Origin: Flavobacteriales bacterium
Lineage (GTDB): Bacteria; Bacteroidota; Bacteroidia; Flavobacteriales_F; PHOS-HE28
Assembly: GCA_016713865.1 (NCBI GenBank)
Contig: JADJOG010000012.1
Span: forward strand, 1-64,000
Length of the DNA: 64,000 nucleotides
Direction: 5' to 3'
The first letter of the stretch is position 1. Each line of letters begins with the position of its first letter. Positions 26,333-37,000 of the stretch are shown piece after piece. Below the pieces are notes generated by a model. It did no database searches. It was not told where the DNA came from and worked only from the letters and a program-made list of their open reading frames with translations. Both the position numbers and the translations under genes were made by a program.

Positions 26333-28348
26333 TCAGCGCGGATTCACGCGCCGCGGCATGGCGCGCGTCAACTGCTCCTTCGCTCCGGAAGGCGCGCCAT
26401 CAATCGTCATCCGGAATTCAACGCGGCGGTTCAGCGCGCGGCCTTCCTCGGTCTTGTTGCTGGCGATCGGCTGGTTCTTGCCATGGCCGATCGGGACCAA
26501 ACGCTCAGGCAGGACTTCATTCTCGATTAGATGCTCCATCACGGCAAGCGCGCGCTGTTGCGAGAGCTCCATGTTGTACCGATGGCCGCCGATATCGTCC
26601 GTGTGCGCTTCAATCACGAGCTTGAGTTCCGGGTGCTGGCGAAGCAGGCCGATGATCTGGTCGAGCACGGGCATTGAGCTTTCCTCAAGCAATGAGCTCT
26701 TGTATGCGAAGTGAATCGCATTCGTGCGCAGTTTCTTGTGATTGAGCTCCTCGATGCGGCTCAGATCGAGTTGGCTCAGGTCCATGAGCTTCTCAACACG
26801 CAACGCGAACACCTCCGCATCGAGGAACTGGAGCTCTTTGACCTTCTTATAGACCTGATACAGCTCATCAGCACTTTTGGCTTCGCCCACCGAGTAGGTG
26901 TACAGCGCGGTGGCGGGGTCGTAGCGCTCAACCACGCGGTAGAGCTTGCGTATCTGCGCGAACCGCGGGTCGTCCAGGTCGATGCGGTCCTTGCTTGCGA
27001 AGAGCTGCACGCTGAAGGTGACATCGCCGTTCGCTTCGGCCAGCAGATTAGTCTCGTCGGCACGGGCTCCTTCTACTCGGGCGCCATCACCGAGGTCCCA
27101 ATGGTATTCGGCGGGCTTAAGTCCAGGCATGTAGCTCAGACCGGCGTGCAGCTCGAAGCGCCGTCCGGTTCGGATGGTGTCCTGCGTGGCGATCCAGGCC
27201 TGCTCGTGATCGGCCACTTCAATCGGCTGCTCGCTCAACGCATGAAAGGTTTCGCCCGTCTTGCGGTCAACTAGAAGCGAGCGCACCATGTAGCGCCCTG
27301 GCTTCGTGTAGCAATGCTGCGCCTGGTATCCCTTGATCCGCGTGCCATCGCCCATGTCCCATTCGTGATCCACGGGGATGCTTGCAGTTGCGGCATGCGG
27401 GCGCTTCCGCAGTGAGTAGCAGTAGTTATTCGGCTTCTGCTCTGCGCAATCGCGGAATTTCTCCACCGTGATCTTGTCCATGAAGATGGCATCGCTGCCA
27501 TCTCGGTTCGATGTGAATATGGCGTTATACCCATCGGCCATGAGTTCGTAACCATGGTCATTGGCTTTACTGTTCACCGGAGAAGGAAGGGCTACGGGCA
27601 TAGCCCATGCCTCGCCATCGTGTCGTGCGCTGTAGATGTCGAGGCCGCCCAAGCCACCGGCGCGGTTGCTGGCGAAATAGAGCGATCCATCGGCGTGGAT
27701 GCGCGGGAATACCTCGTCGCTCGGACCATTGATGGCAGGCCCCAGGTTGATAGGTGCGCCCCATCCATCGCTGTGGCGTTCGCTACGGTAAAGGTCCATG
27801 CCACCGTAACCGCCGGGGCGGTCACTGGCGAAATAGAGTGTCCGACCATCGGCGCTGAACTCCGGATGCAGATTGGAACTCTTCGCTTCGTTGTGCGCGA
27901 ACGGGCTAGGTGCGAGCCATGTTCCATTCTCTTGATGCGAGAAGAACAGTCCCAATTGGCCGTTCGCGGCACGCATGTTCGAGAGCTTCTTCGGGAGTAC
28001 TTGGTTGCGCGTGTAGCAGATTGTTCGGCCCTGATCGGTGAAGGTGGCCGGCCCCTCGTTCACCGGGGTCGTGAGGTTCTGGCTGAACAGCACAGGCGTT
28101 CCGGCCTTGCCATCTTGGATGGGCACCCAATACAGGTCGCTCAACGGCTTGCCGGTCTCGGCATCAACGAAGACGACGAGCGCAGCATTGTCGCGTACCG
28201 AGCTCATCACGAATCCGCTATCGAGCCAGCATGGAGCGTAATCCTCGCCGCTGGGCCTGATGTCGATGCGGCGCACCTCGTGAATGAGCTGCGCCTGCAC
28301 GGGCGGGACCGCTGCGATCAGGAGTGCTATGGCGTGGGAGAGACGCAT
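26333..28348 (-). CDS. PD40 and PKD protein with C-terminal OmpA peptidoglycan-binding domain
   Basis: ATG 28348 (MRLSHAIALLIAAVPPVQAQ) gives a clean signal peptide; 671 residues. The first half has PD40 propeller motifs (HPEFSADGRTLYFASDRPGG, GSLYFASNRAGGLGGLDIY, AIFTSNRDGSDAIF). Two PKD-like segments follow (DHEWDMGDGTRIKGY, YHWDLGDGARVEG). The last 140 residues are an OmpA-like domain: NAIHFAYKSSLLEESSMPVL, LVIEAHTDDIGG, LSQQRALAVMEHL, ALNRRVEF, with the Asp and Arg that bind diaminopimelate. It is the third gene of the first module, 5 bp after the PorP gene. The same domain set occurs in proteins linked to PorP/SprF in gliding bacteria. A longer ORF through the PorP gene is an artefact of a frameshift near 28560. 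Confidence 0.9.
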   Translation of the reverse strand: MRLSHAIALLIAAVPPVQAQLIHEVRRIDIRPSGEDYAPCWLDSGFVMSSVRDNAALVVFVDAETGKPLSDLYWVPIQDGKAGTPVLFSQNLTTPVNEGPATFTDQGRTICYTRNQVLPKKLSNMRAANGQLGLFFSHQENGTWLAPSPFAHNEAKSSNLHPEFSADGRTLYFASDRPGGYGGMDLYRSERHSDGWGAPINLGPAINGPSDEVFPRIHADGSLYFASNRAGGLGGLDIYSARHDGEAWAMPVALPSPVNSKANDHGYELMADGYNAIFTSNRDGSDAIFMDKITVEKFRDCAEQKPNNYCYSLRKRPHAATASIPVDHEWDMGDGTRIKGYQAQHCYTKPGRYMVRSLLVDRKTGETFHALSEQPIEVADHEQAWIATQDTIRTGRRFELHAGLSYMPGLKPAEYHWDLGDGARVEGARADETNLLAEANGDVTFSVQLFASKDRIDLDDPRFAQIRKLYRVVERYDPATALYTYSVGEAKSADELYQVYKKVKELQFLDAEVFALRVEKLMDLSQLDLSRIEELNHKKLRTNAIHFAYKSSLLEESSMPVLDQIIGLLRQHPELKLVIEAHTDDIGGHRYNMELSQQRALAVMEHLIENEVLPERLVPIGHGKNQPIASNKTEEGRALNRRVEFRMTIDGAPSGAKEQLTRAMPRRVNPR

Positions 28349-28353
28349 GATGG

Positions 28354-29281
28354 TCAGAAGTAGCGCGGGTCGCGCACCCGAATGCGGTAACCGAATTCGT
28401 ACTGCACCAGCAACTCGTGAGAGCCACGGTGGTAAGGAAGCAAAGAGGAGATGCCGATGTCGTAAGCGTAGCCTACGCGCCATTGGGGCGTCGGCAGCAC
28501 CTCGAGCATGCCCACCACGCTGTCGCCGGTTCGCACCGAGGCGCCCAGCCACACCTTGTCGCGATGGGATCAGGTTCGCGTTCACGTCACCCTGAAGGCC
28601 GCTTTCCAAGCGGTAGCGCAACAGCGTTGTGGGCTTCAGTTTCAGCTCATCGTTCAAGATGAAGAGATAGCCGCCGGTGAGCATGGGCTGGAAATTGAGC
28701 TTCTCACTGGCGAGTCTGAACTCACGGTTCACCAGATCGTAGCGATGCGCGAGGAGGAATGGAACAGAAGCGCCCACATACCAGGTCTTGGTCTGATAAA
28801 GCGCACCAGTGCTGAAGTTGGGCCTCACGGCTCCACGCGTATCACCAGCGAAACTGGCATCGCTGGCATCGGCTATGGCCACCTGTGTCCATTGTGCGCG
28901 ATAGAGGCTCAGACCAGCGCCGAAACCGAGCGAGAGCTTGGCCTTGTTGGGCATGCGCACGCGGTAGGCGTAATTGCTCAGGATGCCCGTTTCGTTGCTC
29001 ACGCCGATGCGATCGTTGAAGATCATGAGGCCGAGGCTGACAGGGCTTCGCTTCACCGGTGTGTGCACGCTCAGGGTCTGTGTCACAGGCGCCCCTTCGA
29101 AGCCCACCCATTGCTGGCGATGGGTGAGGGTGGCGCTGAGCACATCGCGGCTGCCGGCGTATGCGGGATTGATGGCCAAGCCGTTGAATAGGTATTGACT
29201 GGTGAGCGGCGAGTGCTGCCCTGCGCATTCGGCCGCTAGGACCCATGCGAGCAAGAAGAGGAAGGGCAGTTCTAGCCTCAC
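28354..29281 (-). CDS. PorP/SprF-family outer-membrane protein, one frameshift near the 3' end
   Basis: Starts at GTG 29281, which overlaps the stop of the giant cargo gene (GTGA). A signal peptide is followed by SPLTSQYLFNGLAINPAYAG, the diagnostic PorP/SprF opening, then RQQWVGFEGAPVTQTLS and VSLGLMIFNDRIGVS. The barrel continues to NANLIPS. Near 28560 the frame shifts and resumes as VWLGASVRTGDSVVGMLEV, ending at YEFGYRIRVRDPRYF. The length of 928 bp is one base too long for a full frame, fitting one inserted base. About 309 residues, normal for the family. Translational coupling to the giant gene suggests that this barrel is its dedicated outer-membrane partner. Confidence 0.9.
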
Positions 29282-31014
29282 CGTTTCAGGATGACGTGGC
29301 CGTTGTACGTGCGATGGCCACTTAGGTTAAGGACATAGAAGTAGGTGTCGTTGGGCAGCTGTTGGCCATTGCGCGAGCGCCCATCCCATCCGTTGCTATA
29401 GCTGTCCGCTTGGTACACGAGCTGTCCCCAACGGTTGAAGATGCTGAGATCATTCTGCGGGTAGGCCTCGATGCCCCGGACCGCCCAAGTATCGTTCACG
29501 CCATCGCCGTTGGGGCTGTAGCCTTCTGGGATGAAGAGATCGTCCACTTGAATGATGACGGTATCGCTCACCGAGGCGCATTGGTTGAGCATGGCCGTGA
29601 GCACGATCGCATTGGTCCCGGTGGCCAGACCGTGAATGGCGGTTGTGCTATCGTTCGGTTGATCGATTGATCCAGCGCCAGAGAGCACCCACCAATTCAA
29701 GGTTGTTCCCAGCGACGCGCTGCCTTCAAGCAGGGTATGGTCGATTACAGCCAGTTGCTGGTCAGGTCCGGCATTCACCCAGATGCCGGGGCTCGGATCG
29801 ATCAATTGGAGCCATGCCGTATCGGATGCTGTGCAGGCACCATTGCTCACGGTCCAGATCATCGCGTAGGTGCTGAATGCGCTTCCGCTCACCGAGGCGT
29901 GCGGGTCGTTCGCGGGTCCGTTGGGCATTATGCCGGAAGGCACTGTCCAATATCCCGCAGGAGAACCTTGTGGAGCCTGCATGTTTGCGTTCAAGCCACA
30001 AGCAACCACATCGGGACCTGCATTTGCCACCACGTTGGGCATCACCGATATGATCTGCGCGCTTTGTGCCGAGCAGCTTCCAAGAGCGACTGAATAGGTG
30101 ATGCTTGTTTGCCCAGTCGCGGCCGCCGGGTCAAAGTAGCCGTTGCTCACGCCGGTTCCGCTCCACGTACCACCGGTGTTTCCAGTTAACAACGCGTTCA
30201 GGTCAATAGGCGACGAATTGGCGCACAGCTGTGCGGGAACTGTCCAGGAGGCATCGGCATTCGCAGCGATCGAGATCACCTGCGTTTCCAATGCGGGGCA
30301 TGCTCCAGTGAAGGCGTAGGTGATGGTGTACTGCCCCGGCGCGCTCTGGTTCAGGTTGATCGCGCCATTGGACGCATTGATCACCAGGCCGATTGGGAAG
30401 GCAGAGAACGAACCGCCGGATTGTGCCACCCAAGGGCTCGGTGGCGCATCACCATGGCAATAGGCGCTCTGGGCGAAAGCGAAGGCGGCATCTGTGCTTT
30501 CGAGGAAAGTTATTGCGACAGTATCCACTGCGATGCAATTGCCGGTCTGCACCGTCCAATACATGTCGAAGGTCCCTGATTGCGCGGAGCTCGCTGTTGT
30601 TTGCGGGTCGCTGGTATTTGCGAACGCGATGCCCTGAGGGCCAGTCCATGAACCGATTCCGTTGGCGTTCATGCTTGCAACGAAGCCGCACAGCAACTGG
30701 TCGGGGCCCGCATCGCTGGTGCAATTGGTCGGTGTGCCGATGCAGCCGCAATTCACGTCCCACATATCGCCTGCGGTGCTGGCGTTGCCATCGTCGCAAG
30801 GCGTTCCGGGAAGTTCCGTTCCGTTAATCACGCCCGCGCAGTCGAGAGGTGGTGTTGGGAGCGATGCCGGTGGTGCCGCCGGAGCAGGTGCCGCACGCAT
30901 CGACTGAAGCAGTGCCATTGATGACACCAGCGCAGTCGAGGCAAGTGGTGTTGGGAGCGATGCCGGTGGTGCCGCCGGAGCAGGTGCCGCAGGCATCGAC
31001 TGAAGCCGTTCCAT
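29278..31014 (-). CDS. Giant adhesin fragment 4: Ig-like domains and T9SS type B sorting domain
   Basis: After the last array unit the frame gives NGTELPGTPCDDGNASTAG and then several Ig-like or PKD-like domains (DAGPDQLLCGFVASMNANG, AYCHGDAPPSPW, GNTGGTWSGTGVSNGYFDP, NAGPDVVACGLNANMQAPQG). The final 85 residues are the gliding-motility-associated C-terminal domain: LFIPEGYSPNGDGVNDTW, SIFNRWGQLVYQADSYSNGW and NGHVILKR. This signal directs export by T9SS and, in type B cargo, depends on PorP/SprF partners such as the one encoded immediately downstream. Confidence 0.85.
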   Translation of the reverse strand: MERLQSMPAAPAPAAPPASLPTPLASTALVSSMALLQSMRAAPAPAAPPASLPTPPLDCAGVINGTELPGTPCDDGNASTAGDMWDVNCGCIGTPTNCTSDAGPDQLLCGFVASMNANGIGSWTGPQGIAFANTSDPQTTASSAQSGTFDMYWTVQTGNCIAVDTVAITFLESTDAAFAFAQSAYCHGDAPPSPWVAQSGGSFSAFPIGLVINASNGAINLNQSAPGQYTITYAFTGACPALETQVISIAANADASWTVPAQLCANSSPIDLNALLTGNTGGTWSGTGVSNGYFDPAAATGQTSITYSVALGSCSAQSAQIISVMPNVVANAGPDVVACGLNANMQAPQGSPAGYWTVPSGIMPNGPANDPHASVSGSAFSTYAMIWTVSNGACTASDTAWLQLIDPSPGIWVNAGPDQQLAVIDHTLLEGSASLGTTLNWWVLSGAGSIDQPNDSTTAIHGLATGTNAIVLTAMLNQCASVSDTVIIQVDDLFIPEGYSPNGDGVNDTWAVRGIEAYPQNDLSIFNRWGQLVYQADSYSNGWDGRSRNGQQLPNDTYFYVLNLSGHRTYNGHVILKR

Positions 31015-34000
31015 TGATCACGCCCGCGCAGTCGAGGCAGGTGGTGTTGGGCGCGATGCCGGTTGTTCCGCCGGAGCAGGTTCCGCACGCATCTACTGAA
31101 GCCGTTCCGTTGATGACGCCCGCGCAATCAAGGCAAGTGGTGTTGGGCGCGATGCCCGTTGTTCCGCCCGAGCATGTTCCGCAGGCATCTACTGAAGCCG
31201 TTCCGTGGATCACGCCCGCGCAGTCCAGGCAGGTGGTGTTGGCGCGATGCCGTTGTTGTTCGGCCGGAGCATGTGCCGCATGCATCGACGGAAGCCGTTC
31301 CGTTGATCACGCCAGCGCAATCGAGGCAAGTGGTATTGGGCGCGATGCCCGTTGTGCCGCCGGAGCAGGTGCCGCATGCATCAACTGAAGCAGTGCCATT
31401 GATCACGCCAGCGCAGTCGAGGCAGGTGGTGTTGGGAGCGATGCCGGTTGTGCCGCCGGAGCAGGTGCCGCATGCATCAACTGAAGCCGTTCCGTTGATC
31501 ACGCCAGCGCAATCGAGGCAAGTGGTGTTGGGCGCGATGCCGGTTGTGCCGCCGGAGCATGTGCCGCATGCATCGACTGAAGCCGTTCCGTTGATCATGC
31601 CAGCGCAATCGAGGCAAGTGGTGTTGGGCGCGATGCCGGTGGTGCCGCCGGAGCAGGTTCCGCACGCATCAACTGAAGCCGTTCCGTTGATCACGCCAGC
31701 GCAGTCGAGGCAGGTGGTGTTGGGAGCGATGCCGGTTGTGCCGCCGGAGCATGTGCCGCACGCATCAACTGAAGCAGTGCCATTGATGACACCAGCGCAA
31801 TCGAGGCAGGTGGTATTGGGCGCGATGCCGGTTGTTCCGCCGGAGCAGGTTCCGCACGCATCGACGGAAGCGGTTCCGTTAATCACACCCGCGCAGTCGA
31901 GGCAGGTGGTGTTGGGAGCGATGCCGGTGGTGCCGCCGGAGCAGGTGCCGCACGCATCGACTGAAGCAGTGCCATTGATGACACCAGCGCAGTCGAGGCA
32001 AGTGGTATTGGGCGCGATGCCGGTTGTTCCGCCCGAGCATGTGCCGCAGGCATCGACTGAAGCCGTTCCGTTGATCACGCCCGCGCAGTCGAGGCAGGTG
32101 GTATTGGGAGCGATGCCCGTTGTGCCGCCGGAGCAGGTTCCGCAGGCATCGACGTTGGCTGTTCCGTTGATCACGCCAGCGCAGTCGAGGCAAGTGGTGT
32201 TGGGAGCGATGCCGGTGGTGCCGCCGGAGCAGGTGCCGCACGCATCGACTGAAGCAGTGCCATTGATGACACCAGCGCAGTCGAGGCAGGTGGTATTGGG
32301 AGCGATGCCGGTTGTGCCGCCGGAGCAGGTGCCGCAGGCATCGACTGAAGCCGTGCCATTGATCACACCCGCGCAATCGAGGCAAGTGGTGTTGGGAGCG
32401 ATGCCCGTTGTGCCGCCGGAGCAGGTTCCGCAGGCATCTACTGAAGCCGTTCCGTTGATCACACCAGCGCAGTCCAAGCAGGTGGTGTTGGGCGCGATGC
32501 CGGTTGTTCCGCCGGAGCATGTGCCGCACGCATCGACGGAAGCCGTTCCGTTGATCACACCCGCGCAGTCCAAGCAGGTGGTGTTGGGCGCGATGCCGGT
32601 TGTGCCGCCCGAGCATGTTCCGCAGGCATCGACTGAAGCCGTTCCGTTGATCACGCCAGCGCAATCGAGGCAGGTGGTGTTGGGAGCGATGCCGGTTGTG
32701 CCGCCGGAGCAGGTTCCGCATGCATCAACTGAAGCCGTTCCGTTGATCACGCCCGCGCAATCGAGGCAGGTGGTGTTGGGCGCGATGCCGGTGGTTCCGC
32801 CCGAGCAGGTTCCGCACGCATCTACTGAAGCCGTTCCGTTGATCACACCCGCGCAGTCCAAGCAAGTGGTGTTGGGCGCGATGCCCGTTGTCCCGCCGGA
32901 GCAGGTTCCGCAGGCATCTACTGAAGCCGTTCCGTTGATCACACCCGCGCAGTCCAAGCAGGTGGTGTTGGGCGCGATGCCGGTTGTTCCGCCGGAGCAG
33001 TGCCGCATGCATCAACTGAAGCCGTTCCGTCGAGATCAGCACCCGCGCAGTCAAGGCAAGTGGTGTTGGGCGCGATGCCCGTTGTTCCGCCGGAGCAGGT
33101 GCCGCAGGCATCGACTGAAGCGGTTCCGTTGATCACACCCGCGCAGTCCAAGCAGGTGGTGTTGGGCGCGATGCCGGTTGTTCCGCCGGAGCATGTGCCG
33201 CATGCATCAACTGAAGCCGTTCCGTTGATCACACCCGCGCAGTCAAGGCAAGTGGTGTTGGGCGCGATGCCCGTTGTTCCGCCGGAGCATGTGCCGCAGG
33301 CATCGACTGAAGCGGTTCCGTTGATCACACCCGCGCAGTCCAAGCAGGTGGTGTTGGGCGCGATGCCCGTTGTGCCGCCCGAGCATGTTCCGCAGGCATC
33401 GACTGAAGCGGTGCCGTCGCGGGGGGGGGGGGGGGGGGGGGGCGGGGGGGGCCGCCGGGGCCGCGGCGGGCGGCCCGCGGGGCCGGGGGGGGGGGGGGGG
33501 CCGGGGGCGCCGGGGGCGGGGCGGCTGAGCGGTTCCACACCAGCGCAGTCTATCAACTGACCAATGCAATTGCAGGATGCGTCGAGCGCATCGTTGCCGG
33601 TGTTCGGATTGCCATCGTCGCAGGTTGTTCCAGGGGTGTTTATGCTGAGTACAAGGGTCTCGGCATGGCAGCCGACGACGTGCGTGTAATTGCCGCTGGT
33701 GTTGTATGTCTGCCCGTTCACCGTCCAGGTGTAGCTGCCGCAGGCGCTGGCGGTGGTGCTGTTGGTCGTGCTCGGTGTTATGGTTAGCACAGTGTTGGTG
33801 TTGTATGCAGGGCATGCACCAGAGGCGGGAATGGAGTAGGTCACCGTGTACGTCCCAGGGCTGTTGGCGCTGATGTCCACGTCGCCTGTGGTGGGGAGAG
33901 GCCACTGAGTGAAGGCGTTGCGGTGTATGTGCCGCCGACCGTTCCAGCGCGGGTCATCGTTGCTACGTTCTCATTTTCGCAATAGGGTGAACCGGCATAT

Positions 34001-37000
34001 GCGATTGAAGCGCTAGGCGCGGCCACCACGTTCACCGTGAACCAATCGTGCGAAGTGCAGTCTCCGGCAAAGACATACCCTAACGTGTGCAGGCCAGGCG
34101 TCGCGAGTGCGGGGTCGAATGCTCCGGTGAACTGGTCGATCGTGCCGGCCTGATTGGCATCGCTGAACACACCGCCTGCGGGCGAGGCGATGCTCGGCAG
34201 GATGGGCGCCGAGCCTTGGCAAATGCTCGTGATAGCGTATGCGATGTCGACCACGGTGGCCTGCACCAACACATCGAACGAGCAGGTGGAGGTGTTCACG
34301 CCATCACTCGCCGTGTAAGTGATCGTCGTGGTGCCGATCGGGAAGCTGCTGCCGGAAGTCAGGCCGGCCGTTTGTGAAATGGTCGTGCCCGCGCAGTTGT
34401 CTGTAACGCTGGGGGCCATCCAAGATGCCGTTGCATTGCACGCCCCTGGGCTGGCCGTTACTATCAAGTTGGCGGGGCAACCGCTGATTATCGGCGCGAT
34501 GTTATCCGTCACCGTTACTATGAACGAGCAGCTCGCAGTGAGACCGGCGGCGTCGGTCACTTGGTATGTCACTGTGGTGTTGCCCATGGGGAAGAAGCTC
34601 CCGGAGGCGAGGCCAGCCGTGCGAATCGTATTGGCAACACCGCAGTTGTCAGCGCCGACAGGAGCGACGTAATTCACCACCGCGCCGCACGAACCAGCAT
34701 CGGCGCTCACGCTGATGTTGGCGGGGCACATGATTGCGGGCCTGATGGTGTCCCTTACCCAAATCAGGTGGTCGTTCTCCCGCAGGTTGCCATAAGCATC
34801 GATGAAGTCCATCGTCATCGAGTACACTCCAGGCTGAGTGATGATCGTATCAGCCGGCGGCCACATGACGGGTGTGACTGAAGAGCAGTCCGACACGATG
34901 ATCGAGTCCAGCAGGTTCGGCCATGCCAGTTCGCAATTCGCATTGAGGAAGTACTGGATCGAGTCGTACAATGGGCAATAGACGCTGGGTGGCTCAACGT
35001 CCAATACGGTCACCGTGAATTCGCAAGTGAGCGTCTGGCCGGCTACGCTTCCGGTGTACTGTGTCGTTGTTGCCCCGACGGGGAAGTCGCCAGGAGGCAA
35101 GCCGCCAATGAACAGAGCTGACCAAGGGCCGCCGCAGTTGTCCGTGATCACCGGCGCATCGTAACCGAAGGTCGCCGCACATGTGCCGGGATGGGGATAG
35201 AGCGTGGTGTCATTGGGGCAGGTGATCTCGGCCGGTTCGCTGTCCACCACTGAGATGCTGAACGAACAGCTACTTGTATTGCTGTATGCGTCGGTGGCCG
35301 TGTAGGTCACCGAATAGGTTCCGACACCAAGTACTGAGTTGATTGCCGGGCCGGCTGTTTGCGCGATCACGGCACCTGTGCAGTTGTCGCTGATGCTTGG
35401 CGCGGTCCAAGAGGCTACGCCGGTGCATTGGCCCGGTGTGGTCGAAACCGTGAGGTTGGTTGGGCAATCAATGATGGTCGGCTTCACGGTATCCTGCACC
35501 GTGATGCTCATCGTCTGCACCGCGCTGACAAGCCCCGCTGCATCGCGCGCCTTGAAATGCATCTGATAGGAACCTGGCGCCAGCGCATCCCCCGGGTTCG
35601 GGCCGCTCACGTATTCAACCGTGGCGCCCGGGCAGTTGTCCGTGGGTGTCGGGTAGCTTGGGGCCGTGATGGTGCAGCCGTTCGCAGGAACGAAGCCGAG
35701 CATGCTCGGTATCGCGCCAAAGGAAGGGTTGGTAGTGTCGGTGACCTCCACATTGAACGTGCATGTGCTCGTGTTGCCGGCTGGATCCGTGCTCTGAAAG
35801 GAAACAGCTGTGGTGCCTACCGGGAAGGACTGTCCGGACGCTGTGCTGGCCTGGCTGGTGAGGACCGGTGTGATGCAGCTCGCTTCCACCTCGACAACAC
35901 TGCGCAATGATGTGGAAGTCTTCTCGTCGTTCCACATCCCGTTGCCCTTCACAAGCGCGTAATCCTCATTGCCACCGAGGTTGTTGGGCTCACCGGCATC
36001 CCAGTTCAGGTAACCGACTGACGCGCTATTGGTCCAGCGCCACGTTCCATCGGTGGTCACATCATTCAAGCCGATCCAGAAGCTCTGGTTGGTACCACCT
36101 GCGGCATCCACCGCGCTGCGTAGCCAGCTGTTCATGGCGGCATCGCGGATCACCGCGAGGTGCCCGCCTGCCGCGATGGCGGCGTTGTTGGCCGTGAGCC
36201 AGTTGCTGGTCGTGTTGCGGTAGTAATAGGTGCGGCCTTGGTAGGTGCCCAATGCACTATAGCCTGCCGGTGTTCCAGCAGGGGAACACGTGGTGCATGG
36301 CTCGGCTACGGTTGGCGCGGCATAGCTCACCACCGCTGAACAGTTCGTGCTGGAACTGTTCACGGTGATGTTGCTGCAACTGCTGAACACCGGCGCTGAG
36401 GCGTCGAAGACGGTGACCCAGAACGTGCAATCGCTCGTGTTGGGCGGTACCGCTGTGTCCGATGCGCGATGCCTTACCAGCGTCGTCCCCACAGGGAAGA
36501 CACTACCGCTGGGAAGACCATTGATTCGAGCGACAGACACGGTGCCGCAATTGTCGCTGGCGGCTGGAAGTGTATAGTTCACAACAGCTCCGCACAGGCC
36601 TGGTGTGGCTTCAATCGCGATATCAGCAACACAGGTGATGGTTGGCACAGCAGCGTCGACCACTGTGATGATGAAACTGCATGTCGCGGGATTGTTCGCA
36701 GCGTCAAGCGCTGTGTAGGTGATGATATGCGCGCCGAGAGCGAAGGTGCTGCCAGGGGCTGGTCCGGCGGTCTGTGAGATCGCAACGCCCGTGCAGTTGT
36801 CGCTGACGGTAGGCGGGTTCCACGTGACTGTTGCGCTGCACGCATTCGGCGCGGCGTTGACCGTGATGTTTGTCGGGCAGTTGTTGAAGCTCGGTGGTGT
36901 GTTGTCAACGATGCTCACCACGAAGGAGCATGAAGCGCTTTGCCCTGCTTGGGTGGCGATGAGGGTGATGGTATGCGACCCCAGTCCACGAAGCGCGCCA

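Noticed and set aside
26333..29281. 982-codon ORF joining a PorP/SprF barrel to an OmpA protein
   Set aside because: The join passes through arginine-rich nonsense. A one-base shift near 28560 restores the barrel's natural end, and the OmpA gene has its own signal peptide at 28348.
31159..33132. 657-codon plus-strand ORF across the tandem array
   Set aside because: It is the mirror of the 96-bp repeat, a multiple of three, so any stop-free frame repeats. It has no start context, signal or domain; the minus strand carries the recognisable protein.
30845..33418. CRISPR array
   Set aside because: Repeats abut directly without unique spacers, the unit is 96 bp and codes for protein, and no cas genes are present.
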